Source of the DNA: Nemopilema nomurai
Taxonomy: Eukaryota; Cnidaria; Scyphozoa; Rhizostomeae; Rhizostomatidae
Direction: 5' to 3'
Assembly: GCA_003864495.1 (NCBI GenBank)
Contig: ML133410.1
Location: 62,001-126,000 of the forward strand
Length of the DNA: 64,000 nt
Part shown: positions 47,246 through 61,000 of the stretch, piece by piece
Layout: each line of letters opens with the position of its first letter
How positions within the stretch are numbered: position 1 is the first letter of the stretch
The notes under the pieces: model-generated
The model's input: the letters and a program-made list of their open reading frames with translations, nothing else
What the model was told of the DNA's origin: nothing
The model's database searches: none
Position numbers and translations under genes: made by a program

Positions 47246-50190
47246 GTTCTAGCCACAGTTAACATTTATATAAAGAAAAGTAAATAAAATGTTGAATAAG
47301 AAATCATCATGTTAAGCAGGGCAAGAAATATTCTAATTAGAAATGTGAACTTTTCATAGGCTTTAAATTACCAGTGTCTTTACCTATAGAGTTTTAAAAG
47401 AATGCACTTCCTAAAATATATTCCTCCAAGGCAGTTATTGAGACATCTGCGGAGTTCCAATTGCCTTAACCTTTGTCGCACCATCTTACTGTGTAGGTCT
47501 TGCCTAAAAATATCTCAGAATTGACGTCTGCTGAACATACTAAACTGCCCATTCCTTTGCTTCGAAGCATTAAAGCACACACGGCACATTTGGCTAGTAA
47601 ACAAATTCAGTCAATCACTAACCACCGACATATTTGTTCTCTTCTTTTAATTAAAACAAGCGTGTATACTTGATAGAAAGTGCCATCTGCTGTGTTCTTA
47701 ACAACACAAATAATCAATCAAACATGTGTTAGATGCACTTATGGCCCAAACAAGATGAAAATCAATGGAACAAATAGACATCTTTGTGTTCTGCTAAAAG
47801 TGAAAATAATATGGAGGGAATCGCTAGTCTATTGAACTCTGTTGCTCTTCCTACTTTTTCATCAATGACAAAAGTTTATTCTTCACTGTGGGGTTCAAAA
47901 CTTTAATTGATTCAGAATATTATAAAAAGTGAAAGTCGTGTGTTGAAACTTTGTTTGTTGGATCATTTCTGGCATCACATTTCAAGCTGGCGAACTTCTA
48001 TAAAGCTGATAATAAACGTTGCGTTTTACAATAAAAAATTAATAGACTTTTTCTACCACATGCCCACTTCAAGAACATTTTCGCCGCAATTCCACTGTGC
48101 ATGTCACTCTCTCAGAGGTTGTGTTTCTGCATCAGAACTTGAGCTGAGAGAACTTCAAGCCTGGGTAATCAAAGTTATCTCTTTTGATCCATAATGGACT
48201 GAGCTTAGCAAGGTCCTTCCATTAATGTTTGGTTAAGGATCTCTTTCAATATAACGTATAACAAACTTTGCCTGAATAATGTTAATCGGGGCTTGGAAAG
48301 TGGCAGAGAGAATGTCATCGTGGAAGATTAAGTTAAATTGAATGAAAAACAGGGCTTTATTTAATGCCCAAAAAACTGATAATTGAAGCTGACCTTTTGT
48401 CTTTGGCGTTATTATCCGTCTATTTGATAATGAATTCTCAAACCAGTTTGGATTTTACAAGCAAAATAATCCACTCTTGGCTCGATCCCTGAGATTCACA
48501 AAGGTATTTGAAGCTATCCTGTAGCTACGTTTATGGCACAGTGTCTCCTAGCTGCCGATACACATCACTCTCTTCCAGCCCAAGTTGCCTTTTAACAGAG
48601 GCTCTGTTTCCACAAGGACGAAGAATTCTAATGAACCTTTTCAGAATACCTAAGGATTATACAGCAACCGCATGACGAAACCTTGAACCTGGATGGTTTT
48701 ATTAATAGGGGTTGTGTTCGGCGGAAACAGGAAGGAATATAGCGTCACTAAATGCATCTTTCGCCGCTAACGTCATCAATCGTTTGACTTACTTCTTTTA
48801 ATGCTCGTGTCCGTCGCTCAGGCGTGATTTTCTTGGTTTTCAAATTTTTTGAAAGGTTTGGGGTATCAGAAAGATCCAAGAAAAAAAAGCAACAAGTTGA
48901 ATATAGAAGAAGCTTGCCTTTAGATCTTGTTTAAATATTCAAGCAGCTAGGTATTGCTGTTAAGGTAGCTTTTTGGTTATTTCAAAGTGATAGCAATAAT
49001 GAACAATAACATTATACTAATTAATAATGTGACATTGTAATAATTTATTTAAATCTATAGTGTGTTACATTACGTCACATAATATCACGTTATATAACAT
49101 CTTATCTTATCTTTAGAAGCTGTTAGCAGTCTGTCACAAACGATGTCAACTAACTCTTTACATCATCTATTGTCACATCATAGCATAATTCATTTCATAA
49201 ATCGATATACACAGTAGACAATACTGTGTTTCTTTATTGAAACTTCAATCTGACCCCGATCTAACGATGGTATAGGTAAGATTTCCATGACGCCACATGT
49301 TAAAGGGTGAAAGGGGAGATTTATTTTTTCTTGGCTTTAGAGAGTAGGATAATATATGAAACTAAGAGACAGCCATATTTTCGCCTGTGGGTTGTTCTCG
49401 GGCTTAACACGAGAGCTACACCATATGGCAAGCTTTTTGCATTCATTTTCACTTCCTTAATAAGTACTTCCTAAAAAACCTGATACTTCAATATTAACCA
49501 ATATCGCTACCATCCACGCCAATCTTTGTATAGCAGCGGATAGTGTCATATAGGCGACTATGTGTCATCATACACATTTCCTCCCCACCCAATTCACAGA
49601 GATTTCACATTTCCTTTTTATGGCTTATTCAGTTTGTCAATATGCTATAAAAACTTTTGTTCATAGGCTCCAAAGTTGGCAGCAGTGTTAGTTTAGTTAA
49701 CCCTTTCATGCCTGGAAGAGTCATGCGGCCCAAACGTCATAAAACCTCTTGTGATAATCGTTTGACCTTTCTATATAATTTCGTTTCGTATTTTAAGGAC
49801 TTGTTATCTAACGACTGCGTAGCGGCTTCGATTATTGCGGCCGAGGGATATGCAAAGCGTCGTATCTTGTAATGCTGTTTTCTTAGTATGAATATGTATG
49901 GAACAGAGACCTGTGTTACGTCGGTCAGTTATTCCGAGTCCATCTTTGGTAGGTTTTCGATTCTTAATCTTTTTAGGCGTAGCTGAATAACAGTGGCAGA
50001 ATATGTGTGTTTGGGCAAAAGTCTTACACGACGATAAGGTTACTGCGTGTAGAGGCCAAAAATTGAAATTGTTTCTATCAAATTACATGTCATCTTATGA
50101 ATCTAGTTCTTCTAATCTAACGAGTGGTACTTGTTTAGTGCTGGGGCAGTTAACAAACCAATTGTATTTTGACAATGGTACTTGAATGCA
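47246..50190. other. Upstream flank of the GABA-B-like gene, no gene recognised
   Basis: It should contain the 5' untranslated exon and promoter of the GABA-B-like gene, since the coding start follows an acceptor-like tttcag. No other exon or RNA gene was recognised. The open frame at 49657-49872 has no splice context or family resemblance. Confidence 0.45.
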
Positions 50191-50389
50191 CAGGGCCACC
50201 GAGAGGGTGTGGAAGCCCTGGGAAAAAGCTGAAGCCCTTTACCCGTGACATAAACAGTTTGGTCGTAGAGTAGGGGGCTTCATGCTTCTCGCTTCGTAGG
50301 GTAGAGGGCTTCGTACTTTATGAGGCCCCAAGACATTTAGGCCCTGGCAATTTGCCCCACCTCTACCCTGCCCCCTCTCGGCGGCTCTG
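50191..50389. mobile_element. hAT-like MITE
   Basis: A 199-base element with inverted ends CAGGGCCACCGAGAGGG and CCCTCTCGGCGGCTCTG (2 mismatches in 17). CAGGGCC-type ends are usual in hAT transposons, which make 8-base target duplications. The flanks TGAATGCA and TGCGTGAA agree at 5 of 8 positions, so any duplication is worn. The interior is rich in GGGCTTC repeats and has no coding capacity. Confidence 0.6.
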
Positions 50390-52913
50390 TGCGTGAATGC
50401 CCATATTGACGACAATTTGGCCAGTTCTCTATTGTTAGCGTTTGGCACTTTGTCCATCCAGGTCATATTGGTGCGTTTGGGAGTCGTATGATCCATTTAA
50501 CAGTAACCCATATTGAACATAAAAAGGTGTATTGCAAGAAAGATGCTAATATTTACAATCTTTTCTCCAGCTCCACTTACAGTATGATAATAGAACGCTC
50601 ACGTGGTAACGCAAATTAACAAAGTTAGTTTCCTCTAAAAGCAAAATGTTTGATTTTCCTAATTCAAGGTCCAGTTGGATCGCAAGGTCGTTTGTTTGGC
50701 CAGGCCCTTCCTGGTGGTTCCTATTTCTGTTAGCCGAACACAGTCTGGGAAAACACTTTTCAGTGGCTATGTTTAGCAATTGGGCCGTGTAGGAGTATAA
50801 GTTACTGAAACTTGATAACAAATATCTGCTTCACAAGGTAAAGGCATGAAAGAATAAAGTTTGAAATTAGATTCTCGACTGGATATTTATCGTCAAAGTG
50901 TTTCTCCAACACCGCTGCCGCCTTTTTCTGGATTCATTCTTTTCAAAATACAGCCTCTGTTGACGCTGAAGCAAGCCCCGAAAATATAAGCAAAAAATCA
51001 AAGCTCTTTCAACTATTCTAGAAGTCATGATCGAAATAAAGTCTAGGCTTTGTAGTCCAGTTAATAGCAATGTGATTACTCTACTTCAATTCTTAAAAAT
51101 AAGCCAGGATTTGATCCCTTGGTCTGTGTAACACTTGAACATGGGATTCGTGTGTACGAGATTTTCAAGAAGTTAATGATTTGAGCGGTTGCTTAACGAA
51201 AGGTTTGACCTTACTGGTCAATTTAAGGGGTTTCAAGAAAAATAAGCAACCCTACAGGCTTTGATGCTTTCTGATGCTTTGATGAAGAAAAAGCGAGCCA
51301 ACACATGTTTGCTGCAATCAATCCATCTGATCTAGGCCACAGGCTTTTATCAATATGCAGAAGAAATAAAGTGTAAAAATGAATTCGTTTTGACTAAACA
51401 ATTATTTGGCCTCCGTTGTTATAAAGTCATATACCATTGAAAGCGTCAGGCAAAAAGTTGCAATCAATTTCCATATTTCTGTAAAAGGCGAATCTTTGAT
51501 ATCTTTGCATTCTCGATGCTTCCTCTTGTTCTTCTATTTATAGAAGATATTTCAATATGCTATATCAACGTTGAAGGTCAGTGTTAAATATATCAGTAAT
51601 TAATATCTCCACTTGATATAAACGCAAATTGTCATCAGGCTCCTTGGCACGTTTGACTCAGGGAATATCTGAATAAAATCCAAATTATGCTGGCTTCTAT
51701 TGCACCATCGCTGAACCTACTCCGCGTGGGCTGGCTTTTACCGCAAACGCTGACAAAACCATTGCGCGGTCACATCAACATAACTACGTCACTACCACTC
51801 GTCAATAGGTTTAGTAACCCTACTTGGACATGAAAGGAACAGAGAAGGGCTTTACTGGAATCTCCATTACATAAGTAGAGGGGAGTGGCAATGGAGGTAC
51901 CATTACAAAGCTGTTTGCCATAATGTCATGTCTTTGTGAGAGACCAGGGCCCATGATTTTTCGAGCCTGGTACATATGTGTTGTAAACCCTGTACTGCCT
52001 GCGTAGTTCCTGCTACGCAGCATCTTCATTTTTAAGACTAACACTTTGACATGCGGTTCAGGATCGCTCTAACATTTCATGTATAAACAACGTTCTGTTC
52101 ATAAAGCTATTACATCAAATCTCTCTGTGTTCAGTCGTCATTCTGCGATAACTTCCAGAACCAAATGGTATGGTTTCAAACAATATGTTCGAGTGGCGAT
52201 GATGGGATAAATCGCACAGTATTGTGAGCCTGCGTAGCAATAATTAAAGGGGGTGTCACTGGCTTACAAGGGCAGAATGCACTTTCTTTGCAAGTTTGAT
52301 TACATGACATACATACAGCCGCGATTTACATGACACGATAGCTGTGATTTGAAAATAAATTTCCCTTTCATAGGCCAGCAAATCACCTTACTTTTAATAG
52401 ACCGTAAATACCAACTATTTACTTCCAGGATATGTATGATGCGACTTTAAATTTGCACGTCATGGTTACTAACAGAATTATAAGACACTAACCTTGAAAC
52501 CGATTTCTGCCGTTCTTCAATAAGGAACCATTCTAGGGAAGGCAAATTGACTCTAACTTTTGGTTATCTCTCATACAATTATTTTGGTGTTGGCATTAGC
52601 AACTATGGTTTCCATCTCACATACAGAAATTCATTTTTCAATCTCTGGCAAAGGTAGATGCTGGGCGTGAGTTCAATCTATTGATAATAAACAATGTTGG
52701 CATTGTTGGCAGAGAAAAACGAAGAGGGTAACTTGGATACTAATCCACCTCATCAGATAAGACTTTCAAAGACTAATACCTTTTCTTTGGGGCCGCATAA
52801 TACTGTGACTAGCACAACTTGATGGGGGCATCTGGATTGCACGATATTTCTCCATTGTTATGCCAGATTTTTAGGTTCAGTGTGCATGTTACCAAAATTT
52901 GTCCCCTTTTGTA
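50390..52913. other. Gene-poor interval
   Basis: No confident gene. One minus-strand open segment at 51820-52044 is listed separately. The rest is AT-rich with no repeats that I could delimit. Confidence 0.4.
51820..52044 (-). CDS. Possible terminal exon of an unidentified minus-strand gene
   Basis: Minus-strand open segment after acceptor-like tags (gtagcag, gtacag near 51995-52020). It reads NYAGSTGFTTHMYQARKIMG and later VMVPPLPLPSTYVM, to a stop (PFMSK then TAG). Composition and Pro/aromatic pattern look protein-like, but I do not recognise a family. It could belong with the fragment at 53247-53571 on the same strand. Equally it may be a chance frame. Confidence 0.25.
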   Translation of the reverse strand: MLVLKMKMLRSRNYAGSTGFTTHMYQARKIMGPGLSQRHDIMANSFVMVPPLPLPSTYVMEIPVKPFSVPFMSK

Positions 52914-53246
52914 TACACGCTTTTTTTTATAAGGGAACCTACATGTAGAAGGCCGAAATATTTAAAGAACTTATACTACTAAAAAGGAAATCCCTAAGGA
53001 ACTTTTCGATTTGAAATTTTTTTTAACTGCAAGCATCAAGAATTAAAAAGCTGGTTCCATTCATTTGCAGCCAATACTCGCATAGATCGCCCCTCTCTCT
53101 ATTAAGTGTTAAGGCTTATTGATGTGCAGTGAAAATTAAGCAACTCTTAAGAAACTTTTGGTACTAAAATCTGATCATTTAAGGTCTACAAATAAGGAAC
53201 TTTTGGAACTACGCCTTGAGGTAGGTTTCTTATAGAAAAGGGTGTA
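52914..53246 (+). mobile_element. TA-flanked MITE, family 2 (copy 4)
   Basis: A 333-base copy in the right arm. It starts TACACGCTTTTTTTTATAAG and ends TTCTTATAGAAAAGGGTGTA. It carries an internal deletion next to the TCGCCCCTCTCTC block. It abuts an exon-like minus-strand open segment (53247-53571), so it may have inserted into or beside a decaying gene. Confidence 0.75.
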
Positions 53247-53571
53247 ATGTTGAGTCTTGTATGATATTCAGATTCATCAAGAACTACAGGCGCTGGTTTC
53301 TTATCAGAATATGGCTTGAATAGATGGAGTGCACCTACATAGGGGCTTGGAACGACCTTATGACCATGCAAATATGTCCATTTATCTCGAATACGAGCAA
53401 CGCCGAAAGCAATTGCGTTTATGCAAAGTTGTGGAAGGCGATTAATGGGTGGATAATAGGGGACACCTAACCTTTCACCTTCAATCAAAGTTTAACAACG
53501 TGGTTGATATCTGATACTGTTTGCGAGACTTTCTCAACGAAGCTCTCCTGTTTTTACAGCTAATGTGCTCA
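53247..53571 (-). pseudogene. Exon-like fragment with frameshift, unidentified protein
   Basis: After an acceptor-like tgtaaaaacag the minus strand reads ESFVEKVSQTVSDINHVVK, then meets TGA. In a neighbouring frame it continues at once as LIEGERLGVPYYPPINRL and later DKWTYLHGHKVVPSPYVGA, up to the edge of the MITE at 53246. One missing base near 53490 would join the two. This looks like a decaying exon or transposon protein. I cannot name it. Confidence 0.3.
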
Positions 53572-54477
53572 ATCTCAAACGTCAATTGAAAGAAACGTAA
53601 GAAGCTCTCTAGCCCTTTTTTATTCAAGACTGTTAGGTCAGGGCATCGAGAATAGTAAAAAATACATATGTTTCTAGAACGGTGAATTCCAGTGCAAAAC
53701 TTAGTCTGACAGAACAACCCCTTCAGATTTTCCTTTGTTTCTATGTTGGCTCAAGCAGTGTGTACTTGCTCTACATCCACATGTGCTGGGCGCATGGTAT
53801 ATTTCGATGATTTTTACTTGCTTTGAGTCAATTAAAAAGGGGATTCAGTATCCCAAGTTGGTGCCAATTTTTTGCCTGGTCTCCAATCGCGTGGGGGTCA
53901 CGAGTTAGGCTCAGTCCCGTCTTTTTTGCCAGGGTAATCACTTCAAGCAGTCTCTAATTATTAGCTTCCATACCTAAAGAAACCTATCATTGCATTGATA
54001 TAGGTGAAAAAAGGGTTTCAAATGATATCAAACAAAAATACCTTTCAAAGGAGGGACTTCCAAAACTAGAGACAGTAACTTTTAGAGGTGCTGAAGTATC
54101 TTCTGAAATTTTTTATGACTATACACTTTACATAACAATTTCCGACTCCTAATAAAATGGTTTTCCATTAAGGTTCCATGAAAGTTATTTCAAATTAACT
54201 CAAAAAACCGTACTTTATAGTTTGAACATAACTAAAGGTACCTTTTTTTCAGGTAACTTAGCTTAAGGGCTAAGGTAACTTAGGAGAACCCGCCGGTTGG
54301 GTCCGACGCAGAAAAGTTGGCTAAAGATGCATCTACAGAACTCAAATTTAACAAATTAAATACAAATACCGCGGATAATTAATCGTTCGATGACAACTGC
54401 CTCTAGTTGCCAAACAACCACACCCCCACCTCCCCCCCCCCCCCCCCCCGAATCTCCCCCACACCCTCCGGATCCGC

Positions 54478-54482
54478 CACTG
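54478..54482. mobile_element. Solo hAT-like transposon end next to a poly-C tract
   Basis: The reverse complement of the sequence ending at 54482 reads CAGTGGCGGATCCGGAGGG, a common hAT-type terminus. It is followed inward by a G/C homopolymer tract (54432-54449 on the plus strand). The opposite end was not found, so the element is truncated or too worn to delimit. Confidence 0.4.
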
Positions 54483-54714
54483 TGCGTCACTACGGCCGTG
54501 AAAAGGTCAGAGAAAACGAAGATGAATAAAAACAAGGATAGACGAAAAAGCTAGGATAGATTAAAAAAAGATTAGATTAAAAGGTAAGGAAAGATAAAAA
54601 GCAAGGCTAGATTAACGCGAATACCTAGGTCTTTGAGAGCTAGATTCGGGGTCCTTATTTAAGAGAAGGATCAGGAATGTGCTATCTTAAATGTCTCCAA
54701 CTCTTTATCGTTAA

Positions 54715-55037
54715 CTAAATATAAATACAACGCCAGTAAACGTCATTCAAAGTCGGGGATTTGCTGTCCATATCAACCAGGTGCTTGCAAGGGCGTGTTT
54801 CTTTGTGTGTACGAAGACCCAATTCAATTTCATCTTTTCCTTCCGGATAGAAACCTGGATTAGTAAGACATTCAATCGCAAAATGGCGCGAGAACATTTT
54901 CGTAGTTTTGACACCAATCCTATCGTGTAACTGCATCTTTTGACAATAATCCCCTGTTCTTTCAAAACTATCAAACTATTCTTCAACATGCCAACTCTTT
55001 CTACTGCTTGTAAATAATGACACAAATTCCTTATCAA
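54715..55037 (-). pseudogene. Protein-like segment split between two frames
   Basis: On the minus strand one frame gives MLKNSLIVLKEQGIIVK and another continues MQLHDRIGVKTTKMFSRHF, ECLTNPGFYPEGKDEIELG and SPTLNDVYWRC, to a stop. The switch of frame suggests a mutated coding relic. No family was recognised; it may be part of the same decayed gene as 53247-53571. Confidence 0.22.
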
Positions 55038-58000
55038 TGATTCTCTCCGTTACTATGCCTTTGCAGACCACTGTATAAGTATTCGAAATTGCAATAGAAA
55101 CTTAAGACTCTTGGCTGGAAATAAACAATCTGTATTTTCTCCTTTTACTAAGCGAAAGTCGACGCTTCCCCCGCAAATCAGAGCAGCACAAAATATTTCA
55201 AACATTTTTCAGGCTTTTTTTGCATAACTATAGAGAAGTTAAGATGGTTCAAAGATAGTTCCGTTATTGAATATACGATCATACAGGCCAATCCTTCCTT
55301 TGGGTGGCATATATTGTACGCATTCCAGCCTCTTACCAAGGACCATTTACGTTTGACCGGCCTTAATCCCTCTATCGTGATCTATGCGTAGAAATTTTAA
55401 CAGTAAAGAAATCCGGCCGCATGTTTTACCTAATAATTGGTATTTAATCCAGAATGTAGCTGTTTAGGTTCTTTGTTGCTAGGAACCACTTTCCTGCACG
55501 AGAAAATTAAATTACGAAATGTCAATATGACGTATGGCTCTGAATTCAAATGTAATTGCAGTGTGTGCTCATGACGAGATATTAATACCTCTTTTCTGAA
55601 ACTCGGCTGGAAGCAAATCATTAGCGGCTTTTCGCGGATTCGTTCAAGCGGTCCGATTTGCTCAAGATTTAGGCCTGATTTGCAGTTAGTTGCTTTTCTG
55701 ATGTTTACAGCCTCGAGGCATTTCCTCGCCTACATGTGCGTCTGTAGAATGATGACGCAATAAAAAAGGCAAACTCAGATTTTCAATTTCATTTCATCAG
55801 GGACGATTACTTTTTTCTGTCGAATTGTTTGTAAGCTTGACCACCGATGAAGGGGGAGGGATAGGTCTTTTAGCACACAAGACACGAAGAGTTAGAGTGG
55901 GTGTTTAGCCAATTTACCTTAAAACTGTGTATATCTAAGAGTAAAAGCCCGACTCCGAAAATCACTAGGGGGAGAGGGGAATGTTGGCAATTTGAATCTG
56001 GTTTCACGCATCTGGTTGCGCTATTGTTGATGCCGAAATCTTGCTATTTCTATAAGATTTCGAAAGACTTGCAATGCTTTTGTGAATATTACACAGAAGT
56101 TGACCAAATGCCTCTATGCATCTGAGTTCTGAAAAATGATTTTCGTACCAAGAAAATATTGATAATCTAATTTTTGTGCTGCATGCACATGTTCGTAGTC
56201 CCAGACCGAGTCCAGAAAAATTAATGTGTCCACGGCTGGAAGCCAGAAGGTTTTGCTTGTTAATCTCATAAAGTTTACTATTAATTGTAATTATAAATAA
56301 GGAAAATGATCGTAAACAAAGTTTCCCTTTGAGTTGGTAATGAGGAAGGTTCGAGTTATGAAAATTACGCCTGTGGAAGGTTGCAATTTTTTAAAATCAA
56401 GGTCCCAGAAATCCCAGGCTCCGTCCGTCAACCCTCTTCAATTTGTACTAAACCCTGTGACTGGAATAGTCTAGTATGCAGGAATAGAGGAATTGGACAA
56501 TTCGTAAATTGCGCGTTTGGGACCTTTTGGGATAAATCTGGAAATTTATCTGGAAGGCTGCATGATAAACTAGTGACACGCTAATATCACGATGCATTCC
56601 CTATTTCGTCATTTGCTTATAAATTTCTTCAGCAAATCTGATTCCCCTTACACAGAAGCTTTGCTTAAAGGGAATAGAGGCACTTTCTATCAAGCACTTT
56701 CTAAAAACAGACAGTACAGATCCTGCGCAGTTTAGTCACATTGTAGCTGTGCACGTGAAGTAGATTCGAAGGCAAATCGCGTGCAATCTACAGTGGAAGT
56801 GAGCACGTGAATTGGTAGATGGATACTTATGATTGGTTGATGTTAGATTGACAGTTCGAGCTTGCTGGCTCGGAGCCATTTAAATGTGCTTCAATTCCCT
56901 TTAAGTAACCCTGACCCATCATGATTATTTGGCTTTAGGTGAAATAAAATACTGCCCAAAACAATCCAGAACAAGGGAACCAGATTTGAGTCTTTTGATA
57001 TTTATTTCACATTTGTCATTCTTTTAAATCTGAGATTTCAGTTATTCAAGGTTCCTAAAGATCTCATGGTCTCAAGTTGAATTTATACTTCAAATGCCAA
57101 TTCTGTATGCTGGTTTAAAAGTAGAAATTCTTTATGCTCGATTGCCCATTGACTATCTCGAAACATAAATGTCTCTAATATTTACCAATGGACTTACTTG
57201 AGCAATAATATGTTTTCACATGCCAGTTCAACACATTATCGGTGTTGTCAAAATGGAGAGAACAGGACTAAGACGAGGATACTTGTTCACCCAAGATCAT
57301 TGGCAAACAAGCTTCTATGGAAGGTGGCATTTGCTACCAAGTTAATCCAAAGGGTTTTACAGCAAATCCGTTGGTTCCCTCGATATCATTTCCACTCAAA
57401 TGTCCAAGTAGAGCATAGCAAGCCTAGTTTTTTTGCAAATCATTGTTTCGTTGTCGAGATATTGGGTAGCAGCAATACACGAGGCACAAATCTTTAATGC
57501 TTTGTGGCAAATTAGATGTTTCTTGTTGACTTTTAATAATGCGAGGGAGGGCCTTCATTCACCGTGGCACTTGACTGGCTCCTTTTCTACTATGAAGGAT
57601 TCTCAAATACACATACAGAAGTATTTACTATCCACATCAGGAGCTTTGGTCGGGAGAACTTGTGCTTATGTTCGACCCGCTTTCGAATTCACCCTTAGTT
57701 TCAAGGGCTCCGACGCAGGTTGGAAAGTGGAGGGGCCAAGGAAGATTTTAACAATCATAACAAAAGATATTTAGAAAAGCTCTACTGTTTTACAATAAAG
57801 TGCATGTTAAACGGCAGTTAAACGGCAGCTCCAATACAAAGCTACTTTTGAATAGTATTTCGGTGTGTTACGAAAGAGGCCCATTTGTTAGCATATAGCC
57901 TATAAATGATCGAAGGCAGATTGTTTCGTGAGATTCAGGCGAAGTTGCCAACGCACAATTTGCATCGAAAGCGGCGGCCTTTGAACTGCTCGAGTGTCAT

Positions 58001-61000
58001 TAGCGCATTCCTGGCTAACTTGGTTGTCAACTTTATAATCGAAGAGATTCTCGCTACCTCATTGATGTAATACAATTATGAATCTACAATGCATGCTTCG
58101 ATAGAACTTGAAAATTGCAGCCAGTACCAAGCTTTCTCTCCGCTATACCCAGTGGTACCAAAACTCAATGCACCAAACTATCATCGACAGTTGATGTCAA
58201 ATTCACAAAGATCGGGTTTGTCTCGTTTGTTGCCTTTTAAAACATCGCATAATCTTGTACTTTAGCGCAACTTTAGTGCCATGAATAATTGCTGATATAT
58301 CGTATAGCTATGCAGTTAATCACGACAAAACTTTGATAGAATAGAAACAGATTCATTCGCGCCGTTCATGCATGCGCCTCGTGATACCGTCTCACTCACT
58401 TCTCTCAGTCATAATACCGCTTGAGAGGCATTACATTTGATTGCTTATGTTAAACACCTATACCGCTAAACGCGCCATCTAGCAACACGTAGATTTCGAG
58501 GCATACCTTGCATTCATCAACCATTGGTGTCCAGTACCAACTTTATCTTGTCACCATCACTGTCCTTGAATCGTTAACTTTGAGCCTATCTGGTTTTAGA
58601 ACAGGTGTTTCTAAGGCAAGCGTGAATTAGCGTCAAAACTTCCCTCTGACAACAAAATCCTTCTCTTCACGTAGCAACACTATTTGTGTTTGCTGCGACT
58701 GCGTTTATTCTCTGCGCAGCGGTTAGCCTTTGTTCAGTGCAAACTTTAAAGTCAAATATAGTTTACTCCGTCGCTTTTTCGCGTTTCCGGGGAATATTTT
58801 CATCAAAGGTCAACCGATGATCACAAAGCATTTTGGGAGGCAAATATGTTGTTAATAGGTCACTTGCTCTACCCCGGCAAGCTTAGAATTGAGCGGCTAG
58901 GTCCACATCAAAACGCGTTTTGTGCCATGCAGAACTCTTAATTCAGCGTTTTCAGGCTGAGATTTCTTTACAGACCTGTTCGCCCCAAAGTTCATTTGAA
59001 CTACCTGTGGCACACAAGGCATATGGGCCGATGGATGCATTCATGGCATATACGAGGATGGGTCAGCATCATTGAGGCATCAGCTTACCTTGGATACCAT
59101 TTTGGTGAACCTGAAGCTGAACCAATCGGAAGAGGAGCACTGAAAAAGTAGTCAATATTTAGGGTAACATATTTTCTTGTCGTATGCAACAGGATTTCTT
59201 ACGAAGACTTTGTACGTCAAGTGCTCTACCGCTGAGCTATCGGTTCATGCTTTTAAGCCAACACTCGAGACTAAGCCATTTATCCGCACTGCCCCTATCT
59301 TTTACCGATTGCACAGGGGAGCCATCGCAGCTCCATCGCAATGTGCAGAGGACCTGTTGAATTAGAGAGGACTGCCCACACCAGGAGGGCCATCGCAGCC
59401 CTACCACTGGATAGGACTGAGAAAGAGAAAAGGTCGTTGTATTTCCTTGTCCTTGGGAGGGTTAACCCCCACAATTCTCCCCTCGAGGGAAGTGAACTAC
59501 AAGGTTTTTCACTATAATTCCTGTCATTCTCATTGTTTTCTGACAACAATGTTCCCAACGATTTTCAAATTCTACGACCTCACAAAAGATATCAAGACAA
59601 AATCCTTTGATTGCTGAAAGACTTTAAGTTAGTTATTGACTTTAGAAGGGAAGGGGGGGGCAAAATCAACCTTACACAAGCCAAGTTACCCTAGCTAAAT
59701 GCATGTGCAAGTTGACGTTTCTTCGTATACTGTCTGTCAATTTTTAGGGGAAATGCATGGTCAGCGTAGCCCTGTGTTTTTGAACTTTGAGACTCAAAAA
59801 AGCAATTTTACCTTCTGTCAAGGAATGTCATATTACAGTTGGTCAGGCCACAATGTTGACAGTTTTGTGGAAAGTTTAAGGGCCAAACCGGAGTACAAAT
59901 TGAACTTCAGGGCTGAATAAAGTATGTTGTTTGCAATGGTATCAGTTTCGATACATTAAAAATGCTGCAAATGTACAAGACAGTGGCTGGGTCATTTGCA
60001 AAAAAATGTCACGTTGTTCTTGTCTTGACAGTATCGTGAGAAAATCAGTTTGGACATGAGTTCAGTCGTGTCGCTTATTTGATAGCAGGCCTTGTTATTT
60101 CGCTCGTTTTGAGAACGCTACAGCTCCACTGCTACTTCAGAATAGTACCGTTAGATTTGATATTTATATTCTGATATTGAGTAAAGTTCCCTACCACCCC
60201 TCCCAGGAGTTTGGCTTCATTCATGTACCTCCCTTACGACCCCACAAGTTGACACGTCTCTATTTTGGTGAATATCGAAGTTGAAGTAATTAAATGTAGC
60301 CTGACTCCGGAAGTATCAATACAGTGAATAAAGAAATTTTTAATTGCCATGCTTAGAGAGCATGCGTAGTAACATTGCCTTTGGAAGGAAATTCATATTT
60401 ATGGGGGGCTGCCCATTGTGTTCCTTCTCATTCAGTGAAGTATTGCCTGCATATAAGAGACACAATTTCAAGAAACACAGACTCAATTTTTTTTAAAAAA
60501 AAGAACCCCTTTGATATGAAACTGATGAAGGTCTGAAAATAACCTTGCTTCTCACTTAAAAATTTTCAAATAACTCAATCCTATGTAAAGCATAACGAAA
60601 CATTAACCATTCTAAACTGGTCAAATGAAATAGAACTTTGAATGCAAACTAAGCAAAAAGCACTTTTCTGGATTATTTATAGCGTTAACTAAAAGTGAAA
60701 AAAGACAAATACAAACCAAAATAGTATATGGTATTTTTATCACAATCATATAAAAACACATTATCCAGATTTTGAGTGTATATCTCATTTTATAAGAAAC
60801 ACATCAGAGTTATTTCTTATATGCGAGACAATGTTTACCGTTATAAAGAAAACAATTATTGGTGAACTTTTCATCTTCATCTTTTTTAGACTCATTCGTC
60901 TCCCGTTGTGATACTGCTGCGATGTCTCGTACTCTACACCCAGAGCATTATGACATTCTCTTATGTGGTCCGCTAATTAAAATCTAATTTTTTGATATCA

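Noticed and set aside
54432..54449. Poly-C tracts here and near 10071, 19861 and 61218 as functional elements
   Set aside because: Simple homopolymer runs; those at 19861 and 54432 belong to or adjoin transposon ends.
59205..59245. A complete tRNA gene on the minus strand
   Set aside because: Only the A-box/D-arm part is present; no T-arm or acceptor stem pairing was found.
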